Of a DNA stretch of 33,955 nt, positions 6,346-12,933 are shown piece by piece. Below the pieces are notes generated by a model. That model saw only the letters and a program-made list of their open reading frames with translations. It was not told where the DNA came from and made no database searches. Both the position numbers and the translations under genes were made by a program. Every line of letters starts with the position of its first letter. The stretch's first letter is position 1. The DNA comes from Ardenticatenaceae bacterium (GTDB taxonomy: Bacteria; Chloroflexota; Anaerolineae; Promineifilales; Promineifilaceae): contig JACKBV010000040.1 of assembly GCA_020634315.1 (NCBI GenBank), positions 1 through 33,955 on the forward strand, written 5' to 3'.

Positions 6346-8883
6346 ATGCAAAGATCATTTAAGCGATTAGAACGCGTTCTCGCCCTAGAAGCGGAACAAG
6401 GTTATAAAAACAAAGCCGTTGTTGGCGGAATCCGCCAATTTGTCATGTATTGGGTTGCCCAGGCACGGGAGGAAGCTGTAGACGAGGCTGACCGGGCATT
6501 TGTGGAGCAAACATCTGAATTGTTGTTGGAATACGGCCGTTTACCGGGTGTCGAAGCACGCAGCAAAGCCATTCAATCTTTGCTGCAAAATCTAAAAAAA
6601 CGGGAAACGCGCCTTGGCCCACAACAACCTGCACCACGCAAAGAAACGCCCCCGCCGCCCAAACCCCCGCGTAAACAGCGCCCCGTTGCCGAAAAACCAA
6701 CCGCTGAACCAACGCCACCGCCGCCGCCACCTGAACCTGAAGTCAAAGTAGCACGCGTTGATGAGCTACAAGCAGATGCCCCCTTGCCACAAGACCCGGT
6801 TGGCGAACCAGACCCGGAGGGATTGGCCCAACCCGTTGTGCAGATCAAAGGCGTGGGTGCCAAAATTGGCAAGCGCCTGGAGAAACTAGGGGCAGAAACG
6901 GTCGGAGAGCTGCTCTACCTGTTCCCACGCCGCTACGACGATTACACCTTGATGAAACCAATCAACCAGGCGCGGTATGGCGATCAAGTGACGATCATTG
7001 GCACGGTTTGGGAAGTGCGTGCCCGCCATACGCGCAACAATCAGGTTATGGTTCAAGCGGTGGTCAATGATGGCACGGGCAGCATTCAGGCCAATTGGTT
7101 CAACCAACCCTGGCTGGTAGAAAAATTACACTCTGGCATGCAAATTGTGCTCAGCGGCAAGGTTGATCAATATTTAGGCCGCCCGGTCATGCCTTCCCCA
7201 GAGTGGGAGGCGATGGATTTGGAGCCGCTGCGCACGCGGCGCATTGTGCCGGTTTACCCTTTGACGCAGGGGTTAAACAGTAACAAGATGCGGGATATTA
7301 TGCATACGGCCGTTTCCATTTGGGCCAATCGCGTTCCCGAACCCCTCCCCAAATCCATTCGCCACAACCAAAATCTCTACAGCTTGCCACAAGCCTTGCA
7401 GCAAATACATTTCCCCGACAACCAACAAGCTTTACACGAAGCACGGCGTCGCCTCATCTTTGATGAGCTGTTTTTGCTGCAACTTGGCATGCAGCGCAAG
7501 CGCAATGAATGGCGTTCACAACCCGGTCTGCCACTGCAAGCGCCACCAGACGCATTGCAACCATTTTATGACAACTTACCCTTCAGCCTCACGGGCGCTC
7601 AACAGCGGGTCATCGCAGAAATCACAGACGATATGACACGCGATGTGCCCATGAACCGCTTGCTGCAAGGTGATGTAGGCGCGGGGAAAACGATTATTGC
7701 TGCGGTCGCCATGGTAACGGCCGTACGCGCTGACGCACAAGCAGCCCTCATGGCTCCCACCGAAATTCTCGCCGAACAACATTTTCGCGGCCTGAGCAGC
7801 CAACTCGAACCGTTGGGAATCACCACCGCCTTACTGACAGGCAGCGTCTCAACGGCCGAAAAAGAACGCATTTATGCCGGATTAGCCTCTGGCGAAATAC
7901 AAGTCGCCATTGGCACGCATGCGCTCATTCAGGAAACCGTCTCCTTCCACAAATTGGGACTGGTCGTCATTGACGAGCAGCACCGCTTTGGCGTTGAGCA
8001 ACGCGGCGCACTGCGCAGCAAAGGCGTAGAAACAGAAGATGGCATGCCAAATCCCCATCTGCTAGTCATGTCCGCCACGCCAATTCCGCGCACATTGGCG
8101 CTTTCCCTCTACGGCGACTTAGACCTCTCCATTTTGGATGAAATGCCGCCCGGTCGCCAGGAAATCAAAACCCGCTGGCTGCAACCGACCGAACGCGAAC
8201 GGGCTTATGCCTTTGTGCGTCGCCAGGTTGCAGAAGGACGGCAAGCTTACATCATCTATCCTCTGGTTGAAGAATCAGACAAAATTGACGCAGGTGCGGC
8301 CGTAGAAGAACACGAACGTCTGCAAAATGAAGTCTTTCCCGACTTAAAATTGGGACTGATACACGGCCGTCTCCGCGCCGACGAAAAAGAAGCCGCGATG
8401 CGTGCTTTCCATGCCGGAGACACAAACATCTTGGTCGCCACATCTGTCATCGAAGTCGGCGTAGACGTGCCCAATGCCACCATCATCATCATCGAAGGGG
8501 CAAATCGTTTTGGCCTGGCACAATTGCATCAATTCCGGGGACGCGTCGGCCGTGGCGCACATCAATCCTACTGCATCCTCGTCGCCGACAACAGTTCCAC
8601 AGAAGCGGAAGAACGCCTCAAAGCCCTGGAAGAAACCAACGATGGCTTTGCCCTGGCAGAGAAAGATTTAGAAATTCGCGGCCCCGGTGAATTTTTTGGG
8701 CGGCGACAGAGCGGTATTCCCGAACTAAAATTAGCATCCATTCTCGATATGGAAACGCTGCAAAAAGCGCGGGCGGAAGCAGAAAACATCTTTGCTTTTG
8801 ACCCCGACCTAACCCAACCGGAACATCAATTCCTAAAAGAACGTATCGCCCAATTTTGGGAACATGCCGGAGACATCAGTTAA
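6346..8883 (+). CDS. recG: ATP-dependent DNA helicase RecG with N-terminal extension
   Basis: An 845-residue superfamily 2 helicase that remodels stalled forks and Holliday junctions. A wedge/OB region starts near 'VVQIKGVGAKIGKRLEKLGAETV' (about residue 165) and includes 'LLYLFPRRYDDYT'. Helicase motifs are seen in order: 'GDVGAGKT' (motif I), 'DEQHRFGVEQR' (motif II), 'SATPIPRTLAL' (III), 'ATSVIEVGVDVPNAT' (V) and 'QFRGRVGRG' (VI). The protein is about 150 residues longer than E. coli RecG because of an N-terminal domain and a Pro/Lys-rich linker near residues 90-135. The ATG at 6346 is chosen; an in-frame GTG at 6328 overlaps the end of degV and would add six residues. Neither has a strong ribosome binding site. 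Confidence 0.95.
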   Translation: MQRSFKRLERVLALEAEQGYKNKAVVGGIRQFVMYWVAQAREEAVDEADRAFVEQTSELLLEYGRLPGVEARSKAIQSLLQNLKKRETRLGPQQPAPRKETPPPPKPPRKQRPVAEKPTAEPTPPPPPPEPEVKVARVDELQADAPLPQDPVGEPDPEGLAQPVVQIKGVGAKIGKRLEKLGAETVGELLYLFPRRYDDYTLMKPINQARYGDQVTIIGTVWEVRARHTRNNQVMVQAVVNDGTGSIQANWFNQPWLVEKLHSGMQIVLSGKVDQYLGRPVMPSPEWEAMDLEPLRTRRIVPVYPLTQGLNSNKMRDIMHTAVSIWANRVPEPLPKSIRHNQNLYSLPQALQQIHFPDNQQALHEARRRLIFDELFLLQLGMQRKRNEWRSQPGLPLQAPPDALQPFYDNLPFSLTGAQQRVIAEITDDMTRDVPMNRLLQGDVGAGKTIIAAVAMVTAVRADAQAALMAPTEILAEQHFRGLSSQLEPLGITTALLTGSVSTAEKERIYAGLASGEIQVAIGTHALIQETVSFHKLGLVVIDEQHRFGVEQRGALRSKGVETEDGMPNPHLLVMSATPIPRTLALSLYGDLDLSILDEMPPGRQEIKTRWLQPTERERAYAFVRRQVAEGRQAYIIYPLVEESDKIDAGAAVEEHERLQNEVFPDLKLGLIHGRLRADEKEAAMRAFHAGDTNILVATSVIEVGVDVPNATIIIIEGANRFGLAQLHQFRGRVGRGAHQSYCILVADNSSTEAEERLKALEETNDGFALAEKDLEIRGPGEFFGRRQSGIPELKLASILDMETLQKARAEAENIFAFDPDLTQPEHQFLKERIAQFWEHAGDIS

Positions 8884-8901
8884 TTTACAAGGAGACTTCT
8901 A

Positions 8902-9438
8902 TTGACCATCAAACGCATCGCCCTCTATCCTGGCACATTTGATCCTGTCCACTACGGGCATCTTAACCTGATGCACCGTGCGGCAGCGCTTTTCGATGAA
9001 CTGGTGGTGGGCGTTTACGATCACAGCAAGCCCACAAAATCCATCTTATTTCCCATTGAAGAGCGCATTCAAATGGTCAAAGATACCCTGAATGGGCATG
9101 AAAATATTCGCGTCGTCAGCTATAGTGGCCTAACTGTAGAATTTGCCCGCCAAACTGGTGCGGCGGCCATTATACGTGGACTGCGTGTTTTTTCGGATTT
9201 CGAGTTTGAGTTTCGGATTGCACTGGCAAACAAACGCCTCAATCAGGATATTGAGACGATTAACTTTATTACTGACGAAAAACATACATTTTTGAGCAGC
9301 AGCACCGTCCGTGAAATTGCTTCCTTGCACGGCGACATTAGCAGTATGGTGCCACCCAAAGTGGCTGAAGCGCTGCATAAACGCTTTAACGACGATGATG
9401 GTGATGAGTTCAATCGCCCGGTGCCGTTGCGTGACTGA
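8902..9438 (+). CDS. coaD: Phosphopantetheine adenylyltransferase
   Basis: A 178-residue nucleotidyltransferase that converts 4'-phosphopantetheine and ATP to dephospho-CoA, the fourth step of CoA synthesis. The N-terminal 'ALYPGTFDPVHYGHL' contains the HxGH catalytic motif (His17-His20). 'IIRGLRVFSDFEFEF' and 'FLSSSTVREIASLHGDISSMVPPKV' complete the family signature, the latter including the SSS/T-x-x-R site. The start is TTG at 8902 with GGAG nine bases before it. It lies 18 bp after recG and probably ends the operon. The C-terminus is about 15 residues longer than E. coli CoaD. Confidence 0.95.
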   Translation: MTIKRIALYPGTFDPVHYGHLNLMHRAAALFDELVVGVYDHSKPTKSILFPIEERIQMVKDTLNGHENIRVVSYSGLTVEFARQTGAAAIIRGLRVFSDFEFEFRIALANKRLNQDIETINFITDEKHTFLSSSTVREIASLHGDISSMVPPKVAEALHKRFNDDDGDEFNRPVPLRD

Positions 9439-9456
9439 GCGATTCAACACTATAAT
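9427..9456 (+). promoter_or_regulatory. Candidate promoter for the coiled-coil gene
   Basis: A perfect TATAAT (9451-9456) lies 18 bases after TTGCGT (9427-9432), overlapping the coaD stop. The -35 match is weak. It would leave a leader of about 90 bases before the ATG at 9554. Confidence 0.45.
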
Positions 9457-9553
9457 ACAGGCAATTAATAGGTGATTGCTGCCACCAACAATTCTCTGCA
9501 GCGAGTGTGGAAAGTAATTGGCTTCCGCCTCACACAAACATGAGGTTAAGGCG

Positions 9554-10045
9554 ATGGATATACAACATCTGGTTGATCGATTAGAGCAGGTTCTAAATGA
9601 AAGTACGCGATTTTTATTTAGCGCCTATCTGTTGGTCAATGAAGATCGCATCTATAACATTGTGGACCAGATGCGTGTGGCTGTGCCGGAAGAGGTAAAA
9701 CGGGCAAATCGCATTGAAGCGGAGAAGGATCGCATTTTGGCGCAGGCGAAAGAGGAAGCTGACCGAATTCGCGAATTAGCAAAACAAGAAGCGGCCGATC
9801 TTGTAAAACGAGATGCGATTACAGCCGCAGCGCAACAGCGATCTGAAAATATTTTAGAACGAGCCAGACGTGATGCAGAGGCTCTCCGCCAGGATGCGGA
9901 TGCTTACGTCGTCGATGAATTAACAAAACTGGAAGAGCAACTGCTTCGTTCGCTGGCCGTTGTGCGCAATGGCCTGCATAAAGTGCAGGGAGATGGACAA
10001 ATGGCTCCTGCCCAAGCAGTTGAAGAAGGGGCTTTAAGGCCTTAG
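9554..10045 (+). CDS. Conserved coiled-coil protein of unknown function
   Basis: This 163-residue protein is not recognised as a named family. The first 50 residues ('VDRLEQVLNESTRFLFSA') form a possible amphipathic or DivIVA-like segment. Residues about 60-140 are a charged, Ala/Glu/Arg-rich helix with heptads ('AEKDRILAQAKEEADRIREL', 'ILERARRDAEALRQDADAYV'), resembling the stalk of ATP synthase subunit b. A hydrophobic membrane anchor is absent. The ATG at 9554 is preceded by GAGGTTAAGG; an earlier in-frame start at 9518 would add 12 residues. It sits between coaD and rpmF, where many bacteria have yceD (DUF177), but it does not look like YceD. A cell-division or polar scaffold role is possible but unsupported. 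Confidence 0.75.
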   Translation: MDIQHLVDRLEQVLNESTRFLFSAYLLVNEDRIYNIVDQMRVAVPEEVKRANRIEAEKDRILAQAKEEADRIRELAKQEAADLVKRDAITAAAQQRSENILERARRDAEALRQDADAYVVDELTKLEEQLLRSLAVVRNGLHKVQGDGQMAPAQAVEEGALRP

Positions 10046-10050
10046 TCACC

Positions 10051-10078
10051 TTGACAGGCGAATATGCCCGGCTATAAT
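10051..10078 (+). promoter_or_regulatory. Strong promoter of rpmF
   Basis: Perfect TTGACA (10051-10056), a 16-base spacer, perfect TATAAT (10073-10078), just after the stop of the coiled-coil gene. The start point is expected near 10085. Confidence 0.85.
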
Positions 10079-10087
10079 TGCCAGTCG

Positions 10088-10110
10088 CGGCGTTTTCGCC
10101 GTTTTATTTT
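10088..10110 (+). promoter_or_regulatory. Hairpin plus T-tract at the start of the rpmF transcript
   Basis: CGGCG-TTTT-CGCCG (10088-10101) is followed directly by TTTTATTTT. It begins only a few bases after the predicted start point. It has the form of an intrinsic terminator or attenuator but may instead protect the 5' end of the mRNA. Confidence 0.5.
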
Positions 10111-10161
10111 GTATGCAAAGGGATTTTTGAATCCTATAGATTTTAAGAAGAGGTTATCAAA

Positions 10162-10347
10162 ATGGGTGCTGTTCCAAAACGTAGAATTTCCAAGTCTCGC
10201 CGCGATAAGCGTCGTACGCATGATGCCTTGCATCCTTATCATCTGGTTCCTTGCCCGAATTGTGGTGAGATGAAGCGTTCGCACCGGGTTTGCCTGGAGT
10301 GCGGAACGTACAATGGGCGTCAGGTTTTGCCGCCGTTGGCTGAGTAA
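10162..10347 (+). CDS. rpmF: 50S ribosomal protein L32
   Basis: A 61-residue large-subunit protein. 'MGAVPKRRISKSRRDKRRTH' is the standard L32 N-terminus. The zinc-binding cysteines are in 'CPNCGEMKRSHRVCLECGTYN' (CxxC and CxxC). It is preceded by AAGAGG and by its own strong promoter, and followed by a terminator at 10362. It therefore appears to be transcribed alone, unlike the yceD-rpmF-plsX operons of many bacteria, although a fatty-acid gene (fabG) still follows. Confidence 0.97.
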   Translation: MGAVPKRRISKSRRDKRRTHDALHPYHLVPCPNCGEMKRSHRVCLECGTYNGRQVLPPLAE

Positions 10348-10361
10348 TAAGAGTCGCAGGT

Positions 10362-10390
10362 AAAAGGGCCGTCATTGTTGCGGCCTTTTT
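10362..10390 (+). terminator. Intrinsic terminator of rpmF
   Basis: AAAAGGGCCG (10362-10371) pairs with CGGCCTTTTTT (from 10381), giving GGCCG/CGGCC plus A-T pairs around a bulged G, followed by TTTTTTAT. Confidence 0.85.
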
Positions 10391-10448
10391 TATCTTCATG
10401 GGTTTAACCCAACTTTTGTAGGCTTTAACAATGAATCTTTTTACCCCC

Positions 10449-10476
10449 TTGTGGGGAAAGCAGCACATGATATAAG
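10449..10476 (+). promoter_or_regulatory. Candidate promoter of fabG
   Basis: TTGTGG (10449-10454), a 16-base spacer, TATAAG (10471-10476). It is a moderate match. The region 10390-10556 otherwise holds the inverted repeat described separately. Confidence 0.4.
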
Positions 10477-10518
10477 ATGCATGGAAAGCAGCCGGGCATA
10501 ATGACATGTGCTGTTTTT
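10457..10518 (+). repeat. Long inverted repeat with T-tract upstream of fabG
   Basis: AAAGCAGCACATG (10457-10469) can pair with CATGTGCTGTTTT (10505-10517), giving 13 pairs with one G-T, and a T-run follows. GGAAAGCAGC occurs twice (10455-10464 and 10483-10492). The second copy can pair with GCTGTTTT instead, giving a competing shorter hairpin. It may be a terminator or a two-state leader. Confidence 0.5.
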
Positions 10519-10556
10519 GTTTTGAGGGTGAGCCATTCTGATAAAGAGGAGATGGC

Positions 10557-11309
10557 GTGTTGTTATTAGAAGGTAAAGTCGCAATTGTCACGGGAGCCTC
10601 GCGCGGTATTGGTCGCGCAATTGCCGAGGATTTGGCGGCAAATGGTGCTCGTGTGGTGGTAAATTACCACAGCAGTGCAGAGGCTGCGGCTGAAGTTGTG
10701 CAAAGTATTGAAGGGAATGGCGGAACGGCCGTTGCTGTGCAGGCAGATGTCAGCAACTTTGAGGCCGCCAAAGAGCTTATCAAAGCGACCATTGACACCT
10801 ATGGACAGGTGGACATTCTCGTCAACAATGCTGGCACCACCCGCGATATGCTGCTGCCCATGATGAAAGAAGATGATTGGGACATCGTCATCGAAACCAA
10901 CTTAAAGAGCGTCTTCAACTGCTGCAAAGCTGTGCTGCGCCCCATGATGCGCCGCAAACAAGGTGGACGCATTATCAATATCTCCTCTGTTGTTGGGCTT
11001 GTCGGTCAGGGAGGACAGGCCAATTATGCCGCCTCAAAAGCTGGCATCATTGGTTTTACAAAGTCCCTGGCGAAAGAATTGGGGTCAAGGCAAATTACAG
11101 TCAATGCCATTGCCCCTGGTTTCTTCCCAACAGCGTTAACGGCCGTTCTCACCGACGACATGGTGCAAAAAGCAATCGAACATACACCACTTGGGCGATT
11201 AGGAGAATTACCCGAAATCGCTTACATGGTTTCATTCTTAGCATCGGACAAAGCCGCTTTCATCACAGGCGAAGTCATTCGCATTGATGGTGGCATCGGT
11301 ATCTCTTAA
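10557..11309 (+). CDS. fabG: 3-oxoacyl-[acyl-carrier-protein] reductase
   Basis: A 250-residue short-chain dehydrogenase that reduces 3-oxoacyl-ACP with NADPH in fatty-acid elongation. The Rossmann motif 'VTGASRGIGRAIAE' is at residues 11-24, 'NNAG' near residue 90, and the catalytic Ser and 'YAASKAG' (Tyr and Lys) near residues 140-160. 'NAIAPGFFPT' and the C-terminal 'GEVIRIDGGIGIS' are typical of FabG. The start is GTG at 10557, after AGAGGAG with 6-base spacing. The neighbouring Asp23 gene and the fakA/degV pair also belong to a lipid-related context. The SDR family is broad, so the assignment rests on overall similarity of the motifs. Confidence 0.87.
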   Translation: MLLLEGKVAIVTGASRGIGRAIAEDLAANGARVVVNYHSSAEAAAEVVQSIEGNGGTAVAVQADVSNFEAAKELIKATIDTYGQVDILVNNAGTTRDMLLPMMKEDDWDIVIETNLKSVFNCCKAVLRPMMRRKQGGRIINISSVVGLVGQGGQANYAASKAGIIGFTKSLAKELGSRQITVNAIAPGFFPTALTAVLTDDMVQKAIEHTPLGRLGELPEIAYMVSFLASDKAAFITGEVIRIDGGIGIS

Positions 11310-11343
11310 TAGCAACCTGTTTATTGGCAGGCGGGAAACAAAG

Positions 11344-11700
11344 ATGAACGAGGAGCAACAAGAAGTAAGCCTGGGACGCATCGAAGTTGCCCCAGAAGTA
11401 TTAACGACTATTGCCCATTTTGCTACCACTCGCATGGAAGGCATTCAGCGCATGGCCGCAGTACCGGCTGATGTTGCCCGCCTCTTTCGGCGCAGCATCC
11501 AACACGACGGCATCCTGCTGAATTTAAGTGAAGATAAAGTAAAATTCGATATTTACGTTATAATGAATCCAAACGTCAACATCATGGAAACCAGCCGCGC
11601 ACTTCAAGCAGCGGTTGTTGAAGCAATTGACACGATGGTAGGTATCCCGGTTGATGCTGTCAATATACACGTTGAAGATGTTGTCTATTCGCAAGAGTAA
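11344..11700 (+). CDS. Asp23/Gls24 family protein (YqhY-like)
   Basis: A 118-residue second Asp23/Gls24 protein. Core motifs are 'LGRIEVAPEVLTTIAHFATTRMEGI', 'VKFDIYVIMNPNVNIMETSRALQ' and the end 'VGIPVDAVNIHVEDVVY'. It differs clearly from the copy at 3358. Its position 31 bp upstream of nusB matches yqhY-nusB in Bacillus, where YqhY is linked to acetyl-CoA carboxylase control. The ATG at 11344 is preferred to an upstream in-frame start at 11284 inside fabG. The ribosome binding site (GGCGGG) is imperfect. Confidence 0.87.
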   Translation: MNEEQQEVSLGRIEVAPEVLTTIAHFATTRMEGIQRMAAVPADVARLFRRSIQHDGILLNLSEDKVKFDIYVIMNPNVNIMETSRALQAAVVEAIDTMVGIPVDAVNIHVEDVVYSQE

Positions 11701-11731
11701 CTAAGGGATACACCAGGTAGTTAAATCTCCT

Positions 11732-12175
11732 ATGAAAACAAGACGGCGGGCACGGCGGGCAACACTTGAAGCCCTCTACGAATACGATATAGCCAACCAT
11801 CCCCCCGGAGAAGCGTTGCAACACCGGCTGCTCGAAGCGCCGATGACCAGCACCGGCGTGGAGTTTGCTTCACGCCTCATCCATGGCGTCGTCGAATATC
11901 AACAAGCAATGGACAAACTGATTGCGCGTTATGCGCCAGAATGGCCGTTGGAACAAATGGCAGTAATTGACCGCAACATTTTGCGCATCGCCATTTACGA
12001 ATTTCTCGTTTCCGATGAAACTCCGGTAAAAGTCGCAATTAATGAGGCCGTTGAGCTGGCAAAAATTTATGGCGCCGATAGTTCGCCCCGTTTTATCAAT
12101 GGCGTCTTGGGCACACTTGCTGAGCACATCACCGACCTACGCGCCGAACTCTTTGCGGTTCCAGTTCCCGAATGA
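11732..12175 (+). CDS. nusB: Transcription antitermination factor NusB
   Basis: A 147-residue all-helical RNA-binding protein that works with NusE (S10) on boxA RNA in rRNA antitermination. It begins 'MKTRRRARRATLEALYEYDI', with the Arg-rich helix of the family (R-x-x-A-x-x-x-L). The C-terminal 'VIDRNILRIAIYEFL', 'PVKVAINEAVELAKIYG' and 'SPRFINGVLGTL' are hallmark NusB segments. Length is normal. It overlaps the following Nudix-like gene by the four bases ATGA, so the two are translationally coupled. Confidence 0.95.
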   Translation: MKTRRRARRATLEALYEYDIANHPPGEALQHRLLEAPMTSTGVEFASRLIHGVVEYQQAMDKLIARYAPEWPLEQMAVIDRNILRIAIYEFLVSDETPVKVAINEAVELAKIYGADSSPRFINGVLGTLAEHITDLRAELFAVPVPE

Positions 12176-12645
12176 TCCACTGCTATAACGATTTAGGGAA
12201 AGCCATTCCCGTTGCACCAGAACTAGTTCAATTTCGCCCGGCTGTCTATGGCATTCTCATTGATGAGTACGGGCAGGTTCTCCTCTTACACCACACCAAA
12301 ACAGATTTATGGCATCCCCCTGGGGGCATATTAAGCACACAAGAAACGCCCAAACAAGCCGTGCGCGTCCACTTTCGCCGCATCATGGGCAGTACCCCAC
12401 AAGTTGGCTCACTGCTACACATCGAAAATCAATACCACATCACCGATGATGAGCAGGCATGGCATCTTTGCATCATGTACTATGCCATGGAAAAGCCAAC
12501 ACTTAGCACAACCACATTGGGTGAATCTGTTGACGCAGATATTGATGCGCGTTGGGTTCCCATACCAGAATTAGACCGTACAAAAATACAGTTTGGTTGG
12601 GAAGCCATTCAGGCTGGACAATTACAACAAAAACTGTCCAAGTAA
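12172..12645 (+). CDS. Nudix-fold protein with degenerate catalytic box
   Basis: A 157-residue protein with a Nudix fold: 'RPAVYGILIDEYGQVLLLHH' and 'LWHPPGGILSTQETPKQAV' match the N-terminal half of Nudix hydrolases. The Nudix box should read G-x5-E-x7-R-E-U-x-E-E-x-G. Here the first Gly, the first Glu and the last Gly are kept, but the R-E-U-x-E-E core reads V-H-F-R-R-I. All three metal-binding glutamates of that helix are therefore lost, and it is unlikely to be an ordinary Mg-dependent Nudix hydrolase. It may bind a nucleotide as a sensor or be drifting. It is coupled to nusB by an ATGA overlap, and the pheST promoter begins two bases after its stop. Confidence 0.75.
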   Translation: MIHCYNDLGKAIPVAPELVQFRPAVYGILIDEYGQVLLLHHTKTDLWHPPGGILSTQETPKQAVRVHFRRIMGSTPQVGSLLHIENQYHITDDEQAWHLCIMYYAMEKPTLSTTTLGESVDADIDARWVPIPELDRTKIQFGWEAIQAGQLQQKLSK

Positions 12646-12647
12646 CC

Positions 12648-12677
12648 TTGACAAAGGGGAATACGGCATGATACTAT
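12648..12677 (+). promoter_or_regulatory. Promoter of the pheST leader
   Basis: Perfect TTGACA (12648-12653), an 18-base spacer, TACTAT (12672-12677). The expected start (about 12684) lies within a few bases of the leader-peptide ATG at 12687, so the leader mRNA is probably leaderless or nearly so. Confidence 0.7.
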
Positions 12678-12686
12678 GCCGCTACT

Positions 12687-12776
12687 ATGATGAATAAAAC
12701 ATCATTTTTTAGCTTTAGCTTTTTCTTTGTAAGAACCACCCATGCCGTGTTTGCAGAGGGAGGCCTTTTTGCTTGA
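12687..12776 (+). CDS. Phe-rich leader peptide of pheST (PheM-like)
   Basis: A 29-residue frame from a tandem ATGATG. Residues 7-14 read FFSFSFFF, six Phe in eight residues (codons 12705-12728). The peptide continues 'VRTTHAVFAEGGLFA' and ends with TGA at 12774. It has 8 Phe of 29 in total. It lies between a sigma70-type promoter and an intrinsic terminator, directly upstream of phenylalanyl-tRNA synthetase genes, which is the arrangement of amino-acid attenuators. Ribosomes would stall on the Phe codons when charged tRNA-Phe is scarce. The distal 'RTTHA' codons hold one arm of the antiterminator, reminiscent of Streptomyces trp leaders ending W-W-W-T-A-H-P. No ribosome binding site fits between the predicted start point and ATG, so leaderless initiation is inferred. 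Confidence 0.85.
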   Translation: MMNKTSFFSFSFFFVRTTHAVFAEGGLFA

Positions 12777-12816
12777 GTGAAAGCGAAAGCAATGGATGTA
12801 AACCCAAAGACGCGGC
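12744..12816 (+). promoter_or_regulatory. Antiterminator pairing of the pheST attenuator
   Basis: GCCGTGTTT (12744-12752) can pair with AGACGCGGC (12808-12816) in nine continuous pairs (seven Watson-Crick, two G-U). The second segment is the 5' arm of the terminator plus one base. The two structures are therefore mutually exclusive. Confidence 0.7.
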
Positions 12817-12840
12817 TAAAACCCGCGTCTTTTTTGTTTT
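12806..12840 (+). terminator. Attenuator terminator of pheST
   Basis: AAAGACGCGG (12806-12815) pairs perfectly with CCGCGTCTTT (12823-12832) around a 7-base loop. It is followed by a T-rich tract (12830-12840). It lies 30 bp after the leader stop codon and about 95 bp before pheS. Confidence 0.88.
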
Positions 12841-12933
12841 TTGGCACAGGTTGATTGGGTATGATATGCTTTTTGGCTGTTGGCAATCATATACCTTGGG
12901 CGTGCCACAATCTTAAAATCAGGAAGTGGAAAC

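Noticed and set aside
10477..10569. A 30-codon frame running through the hairpin region into fabG
   Set aside because: No ribosome binding site, no amino-acid run, and it overlaps the fabG start out of frame.
12645..12933. A T-box riboswitch upstream of pheST
   Set aside because: No T-box core (AGGGUGGNACCGCG-like) or specifier loop could be found; the Phe-rich leader ORF explains the region better.
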